Source: Kitagawia praeruptora (Eukaryota > Streptophyta > Magnoliopsida > Apiales > Apiaceae). From it: a stretch of 64,000 nucleotides of DNA. The notes beneath the pieces were generated by a model that was not told the origin of the DNA, did not search any database, and worked only from the letters and a program-made list of their open reading frames with translations. Of the stretch, positions 34,804 to 45,799 are shown one piece after another. The stretch covers positions 104,142,501 through 104,206,500 of the forward strand of contig CM075346.1 of NCBI GenBank assembly GCA_037693485.1, given 5' to 3'. A program made the translations under genes and the position numbers. Within the stretch, counting starts at the first letter, position 1. The number at the start of each line of letters is the position of its first letter.

Positions 34804-36004
34804 TTGGACTTAAAAATGTCTTCGTCTGCATTCATAAACAATAAAGTTGTAATTCACGGTGTTACTTTTGCTCCTAACAACTTTACTGCAGTTCTTGAAC
34901 ATCAAGAACTAGATAATGATTTTCAAATCATTCAGGATCTTTTGGCTTCAAGTCCAATCAATTATTCTCTAACTCAACCTGCCAAAGTTTCTTTTAAGAG
35001 TGTTATGCAGGTGTGGAGGACTGCTGTTTTTGTTGAATGTATGGCATCAGGAAAGCCGAATATGAGTTTTGAATACAATGGTGTTACACATCAAGTCACT
35101 CCAGATGTTGTTTGTAAAGCTCTTCAACTACCATCTCTAAATGGTGAGACTCCAGAAAAGTTTACTGATGCTTTTCTTTTGGAGTTTGCTTTAAAGTTGG
35201 GCTACAATGGACAACCAAAGAAATTTGGAGATTTATTCAGAACCAAGCTAAAGAAGGAATGGAATTTCTTCTTTGATACCATAAGTAGGTGTTTCTTGAA
35301 TAAGGTGTCTAACTTTGATGCCTTACCTACTGCCTCAGTTCACATTGGGTACTCTCTAATCGATGAAACTCCTTTTGATTATGGGTCTTTCATATTGCGA
35401 GCATTAACTGCTAGAAAGAAAGATAAATGTGGTTTTGTCTGCTATATTAGATTTATTAAGTTAATATTCTCGTACCTTATGTCCCAATGTTGAATTTGCT
35501 GATGATACAGAATTATCTATCTTTAAGATTTCTGCTAACAACATCAGTTCTCTGCTTAAGAGTGATAAGGCAAATGGTTTTGAAGGTATAACTGCATACA
35601 TTCCTAATGAGGTCAGGCTTCTTTTAGCCAAGAGAATGCCTACTCATTATGGATCGATTACTGATGGTCAAGGACCTAGTTCTGATGCTATGAGACAGGA
35701 CACTACCAATCCTGTTTCTGACCAAAGCACTCAACTCAAACACTCTACCAAACAGTTATCCACCTCTGGTGTCTCACAAAAGGCATCAGTTGTAAAATCA
35801 AAGAAATTAGCTAGGTCTGATGTGTCTGGAAGACAGTCAGGATCAAAGAATTTCTTCACTCAAACTCACTCTCAAAAGAAGTCACAAGGGGGTGCACAAG
35901 GGGTCCTGGCTAAGGACAAATCGGTGCTTAAAGTTGATCAATCTTTGATTGACATAGGGGTGTATAAGGAAACAGGAGAAAATAGGAAATTCAGTCAGAA
36001 ATAA
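34804..36004 (+). pseudogene. Env-like (extra) ORF of copia C, truncated
   Basis: ATG 34804 (or 34816) opens a frame for 229 codons. A one-base frameshift near 35490 moves it into the frame that runs through 35636 to TAA 36002-36004. The N-terminal domain is recognisably related to that of A/B (KKEWNFFFDTISRCF against RKEWSFLFDRISKYF). A Ser/Gln/Lys-rich part follows. The element ends here, so the C-terminal half and the 3' LTR are missing. Confidence 0.72.
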
Positions 36005-37276
36005 TTTATTTTTAAGATTTTCTTTTTTTGTATAAAAATTTAACATACCTATTTTTATAAAAAAAAAAAAGAAAATTTGAAAAATAAGTTACGGAACTAT
36101 CCTTATAATGCACCTTAAAATGCGTGCTACGCCCCCGTCTCCCAATGATAACAATTGACTGAGACTGAGGGAATAAATTATATAAAATGCCTTATATTTT
36201 ATATAATATTTGATTATAGAATGCATCATCTACCATACTAATTTCTAACTAACTTAACTTACTTAGTCATTTTTATGTGATATTTTAATATGTATGGTAG
36301 GATTTATGAATTTTTTTAAAAAATTACTGTGAATTTAAGGAAAATTAGGTCAAAATATTTGTAATCGAATTAACCGATGTGTGACTTAAATTTTAAATAC
36401 TATATCAACTACTGCTTTATTAATTAGATAAAATGCATATACATATCCTTTATTATAATATCTGAGTCTACCCAGGTATATAGTTAGATACAGTTAGCCA
36501 ACCAGAAAATTATGAATTATTTTAGGACCAACCAGAGGTCATTCCAATATTTTAGACCAATCATATGATATTAAGAGTTTTCCTTATTTACCATTCTCAT
36601 CCTATTTTATTAACAATGGTTAGTTAACAATTCTAATTTAAATATAGTAGTTACTTGATTTAACATATCCATCTTGAACATATTCATATATTACATATTT
36701 TAAATGTCAAAAAATGTTTTATAATAAATTAACATTTTAAATTAACATCAAATATGATTATACAAATATACAATATAAAGCGATTTTCATACTTTTGATT
36801 TACAATTAATCATAATTACATTATTATATTACAGATTAATTTTAATAAATACATATAAGGGCCAATCAGAATTTACCACTAAAATTAAATTAATCATGTC
36901 AATGTAATCCTAATTTACTTATCGTGATTACTCAATAATTTTTTTAAAATACAAAATTTATTTTATTTAGTACATGCACAAATTACATATTTTTCAAATG
37001 ATAAAATATTACTAACTTAACAATCTTTTAATTTAAATTCAATCAAAATTATACTATTATATATTACGAGCTAATTTTCATGAACAACTAAAATTGATAA
37101 TATTAGCGTATGGAAATGTTATACTACAATCAAATATTATAGCATATGCATATTTTATTTGTTAGAACACATTCGAACAACCAACCATAACTACGATTCT
37201 ATACTATCCAAATCAATAAATCAATATAATAAAATCCTGTAGATCTAAGATCCCGAATGCCAAAATAAAAGAACCT
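36005..37276. other. AT-rich spacer, no gene seen
   Basis: Very AT-rich, with no ORF above noise and no recognisable repeat ends. It holds an isolated CGTGCTACGC motif near 36124-36133 and homopolymer A/T tracts at about 36058-36082. Confidence 0.6.
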
Positions 37277-37545
37277 ATTACAAAGAGAATGAACAAAATC
37301 CAATGTACGGATGGACAAAATTCATTAACAGGGTACTAGACTCTCAATAAAGAGATATATTTATTGAAAAATATAGTATAATCAAGGAAAAGAAATGGGA
37401 GTTATCATTCACAAGGAGAATGTACAAAATCCAATATATCAGTAGATGAAACCCATCAACCGGAACTAGATTATTAATAAAGAGAGATATTTATTAAAAA
37501 ACAAAGCAAAATTAATGAAAACAATAAAAATAGGGCTTATCATCA
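37277..37545. repeat. Imperfect tandem duplication (~135 bp unit)
   Basis: Two units (37277-37405 and 37411-37545) share ACAAAATCCAATRTA, GACTYTYAATAAAGAGA-like and TATTTATTRAAAAA motifs, and both end in TTATCAT. Related single copies lie at about 39660-39770 and 41750-41870. Confidence 0.55.
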
Positions 37546-37613
37546 ACCAAAACGTTGATGTTAGCCCTTAAACTTTAGTTTAGTATTTTTTGGGAGAGGA
37601 GGAGAGAGTGGAA

Positions 37614-38176
37614 TAGGGGTGTAAATGAGTCGAATATGTGCAGATGGTAGTATGATCAGATTCGGCTCAAATTTGTAGTTCCTCGTTTGGATTCGGTCCG
37701 GATTCGAACTTCAATTTAAATCCTTTGTTAAAATTCAACTCGAATTCGAAGATAAATATTCGTATTTGATTTGATTCGACTCGATTATATACCGAATTAC
37801 TCGTTTTTGTATATTTGAATTTGAATTTGAATTTGTTTAGAATAATCTTAAAAAATTAAGAATATTTGAATGATTATTTTAAAAAACTAAAATCAGCTCA
37901 TGTGTAGAATATTACTTTAATAGTATATATTTTACATATAATATATATCTCATGCATAATTTTCGGATTCTAGTCGAATACCTATAACTTCGAGTATTCT
38001 AAAATTATTCGAACTACTCTATAAAAATATGATCGAATATTAGAGTGGTGAGATTCGACCCGATATTCGTTCGAATTATATAACATGATTCGAATTCGCT
38101 CATTTTTGTACGAATACGAATTTTATTCATTGTTAACGAGTCGAATCCGAATTACTCGGATTCGTTTTCAGCCCTA
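37614..38176. mobile_element. hAT-type non-autonomous element (563 bp)
   Basis: Terminal inverted repeats TAGGGGTGTAAATGAG / TAGGGCTGAAAACGAA are typical of plant hAT elements. It is flanked by a perfect 8-bp target duplication GAGTGGAA (37606-37613 and 38177-38184). The interior has no ORF but many ATTCGAATT-like subterminal motifs in both orientations. Confidence 0.9.
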
Positions 38177-38261
38177 GAGTGGAATGGCTACATTCGTTAT
38201 GAAAATCACTATTATTGATAACTAGATAGGTCGATACATGAAATTATATGTTGTTTCTAAT

Positions 38262-39664
38262 TGTTGAGTATGAATACACAGAAGAGAAAATACAGAGGGG
38301 GGGTGAATGTATTTTCAAACTTTTCTTAAAAATAAGGCTTTTAAGAATCGTTTGTTGAAGGTTTGAATCTGTTGAATGATGATTTTGTAACACAGTGTGT
38401 GTTGTTGTGTTTTTCAGAATATGAATGCGGAAATAAGAAACACAAGAACACAATACTCACTTTAATCTAATATTGTATTTGATAAAGATTTGCTACAAAT
38501 TGTGAATACAAATGGTAGTATTCTCAGCTTCGTTTTCTCAGAGAGATGTTATCTATGAATATTTGAAAGCTTCGAAAATATTCTCAAAACCTTAACTGCT
38601 AGAGAAGTGAGGTTGTACACTTATAGAACATGCATACAACCTACTTACTACAAAAGAAGTGACAGACAAAATTACTTTCTAACTTGTCTATTCCTTTTCG
38701 AGTAAACTTCCAAGAAACTTGTAATTTGACTTTCTTTATCCTGCTCAGATCCACTTCTTTAGCAGCTTGTCTCCTGTAACAACTCTCTAAGCTTCTTTGT
38801 AGACTGTCCAAAAACACTTTACAGTATTGTGGTCCTGAAAGCATTCTGGCTTGTTGCAGGTTTCTGACTTGTACAATTCTTCAGTATTTTGTCTTCAAGA
38901 TTGCATTCGAGAAGTAGTTGAGTGGTTGATTCGAGAACTAGACTTGACTTGATAGATAACTCTCATATCTCGAATACTAATTGAGGTGTCGAACCACTTC
39001 TCGAAATAGCATTTTCTTTAGGAATCCTAGACTTGTCGAATAGAGCTTTTAACTTATGAAATCCTTGAGGTGTCGAATAGCTTCCTGAGTCCTTGAGATA
39101 CCGAATGTAGTTTAGACTTGTTGACTCTTTGAGAACTCGAATGATGCTCTGAATTGTTGACTTCTTGAGTTCTCGAACAGAGAGATAGACATGTCGAATT
39201 TCTGACTTCTCGAAAGCTAGACTTCTTGAACATAACACAAGTACTTCTCGAATTGGTACTTAGACAAATCTTCAAAATCCAACTGTGTTTATTCTTACAG
39301 TCTTGTTCTTCAAGCTTGAGGCATGATCTCTGGATCTTGTTTCAAGCATTATTTCATGACTTACTTTACAGTTACACAGATAGAATTTTGATACCTATTA
39401 CAAGTACTAAATACAAGTAGAAACTCTAAAACTAGAGGCTCCCCCAGTTAAAGGGTCATGTAAGTAATGCAAAACATTACAAACACTTATGCTTGTTATT
39501 AGATGTAAACAGTCATACCTCTGTAACTAACACTAATAAAAGGTACCCTTTTTGCTTTTGTATTCTTGAATTAAAGTAACAATATTCAATTCTCATATCT
39601 TAATTTAAGAGCAAATATATCGAATTTGCTTGGTTGTTGATAATATTTATTTTTAATATCAACA
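38262..39664 (-). repeat. Probable solo copia LTR (about 1.4 kb)
   Basis: Ends TGTTGA...TCAACA as displayed. The run AGAGGGGGGGTGAAT near its left end is the inverse of the C-run that closes the LTRs of A and C, so it lies on the minus strand. No PBS, PPT or coding sequence adjoins it. The flanks CTAAT and AAACC do not form a duplication, so it may be a recombined or truncated LTR. The middle (38890-39260) is dense in TCGAA motifs. Confidence 0.55.
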
Positions 39665-40266
39665 AAACCTTAAATATAGGTAAAAAAAACTTAATAACTT
39701 GGTAGATATATTCTAAACAAACAGAGATATTTATTAACAATAAACAAAATTAAAAAGAATAAAAAAAGGAGGACTTAATTTTGTTTTGTATCATCGCAAT
39801 GTTGTTTTCAGTTATATAATAACATACTTAGATAATTTAGGTAGAGAGTAACATTACATGTAATTGTCATATTTTTTCTTTTCGTGAATTATTTTCTTTT
39901 CGTGTACAAAAAAAATCATGTAGTTTAATAGCGTTTTGTGTTTGAATAGACAAAAAAAATTAATGTTAATTCATGCAAGACCCCAAAGACACATGTCATC
40001 AATGTACACAGCACAAATGATTTGTCAGGGCTACGTAAGTGCTTTCTTCTAATATATGTCGGAAAAATATACTCACAGTTAAAGAAAAATGAAATTCATG
40101 CGTTCAAACCCGATAATAAATTACAAGGATACATATATAATAATATGATTACGTGTTTATATATTATTCAATTGATTTAGTTTTATGTACAGTTTTCTAT
40201 TTTAACATGTTAGCCAAATAAGAAAAAGATAGGTGATACTCATTTTCAAATAGCTTATTTTACACG

Positions 40267-41184
40267 TAGGGATAATAACGGGTTGAGTTCGGTTTGAATT
40301 TTTTAAAATCCAAATCCATATCCAAATATTTTCGAGTTTTAAAAATAAATCCAACTCTAAATACAAAACTCAATATCCAAAACCAAATCCGTTGGGTTTC
40401 GGATTAAATCTGGTTTTGACGGGCATCCAAAATTAGTAATAATGTAGTCAAATTTAAAATAATTGCTACACGCAAAATGTATGAAAAATTAGTTGTGCTA
40501 GGGACCCCAAATTGGATCCCAAAAAAGTTCCCAAATGATGTGGCATTGGTGATTTGGCAGTATGGGATATTTTAATTGGTATGATTGATGTGAATCCAGG
40601 GGGACCCATTATAATATGACCAATCAGAAGATGACACGTGCCATTTGGGAATTTTTTTGAGATCCAATTTGGGGACTCTAGCATTTTCCTCATATTTATA
40701 CAATAATTAATAATTAAAATGATTAAATTAAGTAAGTAGTCAAATGTAACATATTGTACGAATTGACATATTATGTAAAATTTAAAATATGTTTAAAAAA
40801 TATTTTTTTTATATTAAATAAATGAAATTTTATGTAAAGTAAAGAAAATTACATCTTAAATATTTCAATAAAACTAAAGATTGAGAAATAGAAGTTCTAA
40901 TTACTAAATTAGTATTGACTATTTTTAATGATATAATTGAATAAAAATAAATAAATTATATGTCTTATATCTAAATGTTAGATGTAGTAATTTCAAATTA
41001 TATTATTTATGTATCGGGTTTTGATATTGGATCGAGCTTCGGATTGGATATCAGTTCAGTACAACTAAAATCCAAATTGAAACTATTTCAGGTTTAAATT
41101 AAATCCAAAAATTAGGATTAGGTATAACCAAAATTTTGGGTTTTGAATCGGGTATTATTGGATCAAATTAATTTGTCATCCCTA
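40267..41184. mobile_element. hAT-like non-autonomous element with nested MITE
   Basis: Ends TAGGGATAATAA and TTTGTCATCCCTA (inverted repeat of about 12 bp). Flanking octamers TTTACACG and TTTATGGG match in only 5 of 8 positions, so this is an older insertion or an approximate call. The interior has repeated AATCCAAAT and GGTTTTGA motifs and no ORF. It contains the palindromic MITE at 40501-40677. Confidence 0.6.
40501..40677. mobile_element. Palindromic MITE with ~45-bp inverted ends
   Basis: The left end GGGACCCCAAATTGGATCCC continues into about 45 bp that match the inverted right end at close to 90 percent. It is flanked by CTA on both sides (40498-40500 and 40678-40680), which suggests a 3-bp target duplication as in PIF/Harbinger or CACTA types. 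The superfamily is uncertain. Confidence 0.75.
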
Positions 41185-42424
41185 TTTATGGGTAAAAGAA
41201 AACTAATATCTAATATACCATATTCTAATAGAAGAGAATAAAAAATTCAACCTTCAAACTCCCAACTGAATATACACATTTTAAATTATCATTAAAAACA
41301 AGTTGAGGGCAATCACCATAAACTCTAACAGTCATATCTTACTTTAAGAACAAGATATATTGGATATATTTGGTTAATTGATAATGTTTATTTTTCTATA
41401 ATATAATAAATCGATTCACTAATAAAAGAACACACAGTTTATAAAGATGATATTGAACGAACACATAGACAACTAGATTAAAAGAAAGTTTCCTTTTCCA
41501 GAACTATGTTCGTTTAATGGATCTTGCATAGTAAAGATTCTTTTACATATCGCTGAAACATGCAACCTTTTTTTGAGAGACAATCTAATGATTAATAACG
41601 GTCGTGAGTGAGAAATAAGTGTTTATGATTTTTTAATATGTATTTGAAAAATTGATCGCGAACCATACAAAGATTTTGAATGAATTAATATGATAGAAAT
41701 TCTAGAAACTCACAGTACTGTACATTTAAATATACTAAATTTCCAAAAGAACAAAACTTAAAATATGGATAAAAAACTTATGAACCTGGTAAAAAGATTC
41801 TAAAAAATGTGAGAAATCAAATGAAAAACAAAGTTAAGAAAAAAACAATAAAGAGGGTCTAGAACGTTCCAACGGGGATGTGAATGTTATGATAATTGTT
41901 TGATTATATTAATATTAATGCAATTGGTATAATTTGACGAATAAGTAATTTTATATTTAAAATAATTACATTCTTATGAATTTTTTTTCTAAATATTGAT
42001 TAAAATAATATATTTGTATTAATTAATTAGTAAATTTTGTCATTCTGTTCGTAGCACGGGTAAAACGCTAGTTCAAATTAAAATACATTTTCATATCTAT
42101 AATCTAGCCAAAATGAAGATGATACATAACAAAATTTGGATTAAAATTTATCATTGTCTGAACCAATACCCAATAACATACCCACTTAATTTTATCCAAT
42201 GGTTTAACAACATACCCGTTGACGAAAATTTTGCCTAAAATACTTAATACGTTCTATATACATGAATATATACCTTTGGAGCATATGCATCAAATGTATA
42301 GTCTCGTAACCTAATTTTCAGACAACATTCACTCCAAACATTTCTACTAAAATCGTAGTTATTGATCTTTTCTTATGAATCATACCATCTAATTTTTAAA
42401 TTATAATTTCTAATTGATCATTTA
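41185..42424. other. AT-rich spacer with old repeat fragments
   Basis: No gene seen. 41332-41405 resembles the right end of the solo LTR (39595-39660). 41750-41870 is a diverged copy of the 37.3-kb repeat. A Helitron-like 3' end occurs at 42040-42071. Confidence 0.5.
42040..42071 (+). other. Helitron-like 3' terminus (weak)
   Basis: GTAGCACGGGTAAAACGCTAG followed by T resembles plant Helitron ends (hairpin, short A-rich spacer, CTAG, insertion before T). The left arm of the hairpin (TCTGTTC) is degenerate, and no 5' end was found. Confidence 0.3.
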
Positions 42425-42429
42425 ATTTC
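42425..42429. repeat. Left target duplication of element D
   Basis: ATTTC, repeated exactly at 61894-61898 on the other side of element D. Confidence 0.92.
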
Positions 42430-43132
42430 TGTTATGCCCGAATCTGGCATAGGTCTTAAACATGCCTAATGGGCTGGAATAATACGATATCACCATTAAT
42501 GGGCTTGGGTCGATGATGCTTATTTCCAAGGAATCAACTAATTATATCATGGAAGTTACTACAGGGGTCGTCAGCGAGCCCTACGGCTCGCAGCCTGCAA
42601 GGTCCAGCGAGGCCTAGAGCTTATACATCAGGAAGGTTCATGGACAGACCAAGCGAGGTCGCATGGGCATGATTATCTCCATACAGTGTGAATCGCCTCG
42701 CATGACTAGCCCAGCAAGGCCGCATGCGAGGTCCTGTAATTTCTCCATATCGCCCGCCAGCGAGGCCAGGGCATCGCAAACTGCAGGTCCAGTATGGGGC
42801 CGCAGGTCATCAATATCAAAAATGGGTAAAATATATCAGCCCAAGAAGACGCCTAGTGGATTTGGGCCTAATCAAGCCCATAGAAACCCTATCCCGTCTA
42901 GATAACTTCTTCTCCAAGAGAACTACGTTGTCTTGATCCCTATAAATAGGGTACGTAGGCATCTTGTAAGGCTCTGAAAAATAGTTCACCACTGAAAATC
43001 AATAGACAAGAGCAGCCACAAACAATCACCAATCACCTCCGTGTTCTTCGTGTTCATAGCAAAATATCCGTATTTTGCTCCGTGATTCCAGCAAATCTCC
43101 AAATATTGTTATACAATATTCTCCCTATAACA
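42430..43132 (+). repeat. 5' LTR of element D (703 bp)
   Basis: TGTTATGCCC...CCCTATAACA. It is GC-richer than its surroundings, with many GCGAGG/CCTCGC motifs. It has 18 bp near 42977-42995 that are missing in the 3' LTR, bounded by a short CTGAAAA repeat. The TATA box is at 42941-42948. Confidence 0.95.
42941..42948 (+). promoter_or_regulatory. TATA box in 5' LTR of D
   Basis: TATAAATA, preceded by a GATCCC and followed by GGGTACG, about 190 bp before the LTR end. It is conserved in the 3' LTR (61720-61727). Confidence 0.7.
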
Positions 43133-43133
43133 T

Positions 43134-43150
43134 TTGGCGCTCGAAGGAGG
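43134..43150 (+). promoter_or_regulatory. Primer binding site of D
   Basis: TTGGCGCTCGAAGGAGG starts 1-2 bases after the LTR; TGGCG complements a tRNA 3' CGCCA end. I do not assign the tRNA species. Confidence 0.65.
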
Positions 43151-43172
43151 GCAGTCATTAATTGGGAGAGTG

Positions 43173-45040
43173 ATGACTAAATCGAACAAGAAGAAGAATG
43201 GGGGTAAAGATGGCGAGACCCCGGGGTCGCACCGGAAGGAAGATTTTCACCGAAGGGATCCTCCAGAGTACGAGGAGGAGGAAAACGAGGCTGTAGACGG
43301 GGCCGAGAAGGTGCAAACGCCCCCTACCCAACAAGTGGCTTTAACTGGCGAAGTCATGTCATTTTTGAAAGGCCTCGGTGATCAGATGATCGAGGTAAAA
43401 GAAAAGGTGGCTAAGATGGAGAAGCGACATAGTTCTAGAGGCTTCAAGAGGAATACAAGAACAGGGGATCGAACTCATCAAGCAGAAAGTAGCAAAGGTC
43501 CCGCCAAGAAGCTAATTGGGGATTTTGATGATGTAGTAACGGACCAGACAAACCCTGACTGGAAGGAGGAGGCTACTATGGATAAGGAAGGGTCGAAGCG
43601 AAGCCCGCCTCATCAGAAGGACGATCCGTTAATGTCTTTGACCAAGTTGGAAAGAAACTCAGCGAGCACGATCTCCGTCTTAAGTTGGTGAAGCTCAAAA
43701 CTAACAAGGATGGAGGATCTAAAAATAAGAGCAAAGGTTCTTCTCGACCTTTGTCTCCTCGTCGAGATCGTGAGCGGTCACATTGCCGTGATGACAGACC
43801 CCCCTCTCCTCGTAGAGAGCGTGAGCGGTCCCATCATCGCGATGACAGACCCCCGTCTCATCGAGATCGCGAGCGATCTCAGCATCGCGAGGATGGCCAC
43901 AATAACAAGGATCGTAAGCACGATCAGGAAGAGTCTAGTGTCCCCAAAAAGACTCATTCTCACCATGCGAGTACTGCAGAGAAAAAGGAGGGAGACAAAG
44001 AGGTCAAGGTGGGAAACTATAAATTGGAAGATTTGAAAAAAGCCTTGGATGCGATGGAGACTGAGAAGGGGATTTTCAGCAACATGGGTTCCTCTTCGCC
44101 CTTCACTCATGAAATTCGTACTGCTCCATTACCTACTGTGTTTCGAGGTCATCATTCTGACATGACCTATAATGGGGAGACTGATCCAGCTGAGTTCGTC
44201 ATTCGATTTAACAACGAAATGGAAGTGTATCAAGTATCACAGTTGGCGAGGTGTAGGCTGTTCGCAGCTTCGCTAAGGGGAAGTGCCCAGCAATGGTTCT
44301 CGAAGCTGGGATCCCTAGTTGTCATAGATTCTTGGGAACAGTTCGTGGACATCTTTATTAAACAATTTCAATCTTCAATGCTCTATGCACCTCCTGTGTC
44401 CACACTGGCAAATATAAAGCAGAAGGAAGGAGAGACTTTGCATGACTACTTCAAGAGGTTCAACGCTGAAGTACCTCGTGTGCGAGGTGCCAATGACGAG
44501 GCTGTGAAGAATTTCCTTATTGCTGGGGTAAGGGAAGGAACTAAATTCTGGGAAAAACTACAAGAGCAAACCCCTGGTACACTTTCGAAGTTGCACAGGG
44601 TCGTTGAGCCCTTTAAGCGTGTCGAGAAATCGCTGGCAGACCTCAAGAAGAATAGTGAAAGGGGTAAAGGTACAAGTGGAAGTAGAAGAACCAAGAGGAA
44701 GGATTCTCGAAGTCCTAGGCGAAGACAAGATCGCAGCCCGAGCCCAAAAAGAAGAGATCGTGACCTTCCAAGGCGATCCCCGCCTCGAGGTCGCCAAGCT
44801 AGAGATGAAAGTAAGTTTACCCCCTTGGTGGCTCCTGTAGATCATATCTATGCTGTAACTTCGAATAAGGGATTGTTCACAGCACCTCCCACTATGGGTC
44901 TGCAAGGGACCAGAAATACTAAGAAATATTGTGAGTTTCATGAGCAAACGGGGCATGACACTGCGAACTGTTGACATCTCAAAGAACAGATTGATCGCCT
45001 AATTCAAGAGGGGAAATTAACTGAGTGGGCGGTTCGCGAA
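43173..45040 (+). pseudogene. gag: Element D gag with SR-like repeats
   Basis: ATG 43173 opens a Lys/Glu-rich N-terminus. A one-base frameshift near 43650-43690 leads into the frame that runs to a TGA at 44972. Residues encoded at about 43755-43900 are three tandem 16-18-residue units rich in Arg, Ser and Asp (RRERERSHHRDDRPPS). The capsid-like domain lies at about 44110-44640 (ASLRGSAQQWFSKL). A second RS-rich stretch follows (44690-44800, RSPSPKRRDRD), then a C/H motif (CEFHEQTGHDTANC) directly before the TGA. The frame goes on into protease. Gag would package the RNA. Confidence 0.82.
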
Positions 45041-45799
45041 GTGAAAAAGCATCAAGGGAACTCAGGAAAATCAGGACTAGGATATCATGCTGTACCTCAT
45101 GCAGGCCAAAATGCAGAGCCTCGCAAAGAGAGAGAAGAGCGAGGCAATAGCATTCATGTGATTATTGGAGGGCCACATATTGGAGGTGACATCAACAAAG
45201 CAAGGGAAATGTATGCACGCGAGGCTAAAGAGCGGCCTCTCACCAATGTGCACCATTTGCAAGAGCGACCCCCAAAGCTCTTCAAGGGGGAAGATACAAA
45301 TATAATGTTCACTGAGGAGGATGCGAAGTGGGTACATCATCCTCACTCTGACGCTCTAGTGGTTCGAGTTCGCATTGGTTCACAAAATATCTACAGAGTG
45401 TTGGTGGACAATGGGAGTGCTGTGAATGTCTTGATGTATGATTTCTACAAGAAAATGGGATACGTAGACAAAGATCTAATTCCTACAGTAGGCCACCTTT
45501 ATGGATTCACTGGAGCTTCTGTTAGTGTAAAAGGACTCATCAGGCTCCCCATTACTTTGGGGAACGAACCCTGCATCACTACTCAGGTCGCTGATTTCAT
45601 GGTCGTGGATCAACCGTCCGCTTATAATGCTATTGTGGGGAGACCCATTTTGAAGGAGATGAGAGTGGTGACTTCTATCTACCATCTCTCAATGAAGTTC
45701 CCCACCCCGCAAGGTGTAGGATGTGTTAGAGGAATTCAACATGAATCTTGAGAATGCTATAATCAGGCCCTTAAGTCAGCAGAAAAGGGGAGAAATTAT
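45041..45799 (+). pseudogene. Element D aspartic protease region
   Basis: Retropepsin-like domain with the active site LVDNGSAVNVLM and the flap partner AIVGRPIL. It is open until a TGA at 45749-45751 and then continues in the same frame toward RT. It cleaves the Gag-Pol polyprotein in the family. Confidence 0.85.

Larger units (their letters stand above)
27373..36004 (+). mobile_element. Copia element C (SIRE/Maximus-like), 3' truncated
   Basis: Has a 5' LTR, tRNA-iMet PBS, gag with three zinc knuckles, PR-IN-RT-RNase H, an antisense ORF and a truncated env-like ORF. It has the same architecture as A/B but a different LTR and diverged proteins, so it is a sister family. It interrupts RT of copia B. 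The 3' LTR is missing: homology stops at about 36004 in AT-rich DNA, and the rest of B is also absent, so one deletion probably removed both. Confidence 0.9.

Noticed and set aside
36118..36140. Helitron end near CGTGCTACGC
   Set aside because: No CTAG terminus or hairpin partner nearby; too short to support.
38257..39669. A complete LTR retrotransposon at 38.3-39.7 kb
   Set aside because: No PBS, PPT or coding region, and only one LTR-like unit with non-matching flanks.
40466..40693. 75-codon ORF on the minus strand
   Set aside because: It lies across the palindromic MITE and its codons follow the inverted repeats.
42663..42905. 80-codon ORF in the 5' LTR of D with a twin at 61442-61684
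   Set aside because: The twin exists because the LTRs are repeats; there is no sign of selection and the stretch lies in U3.
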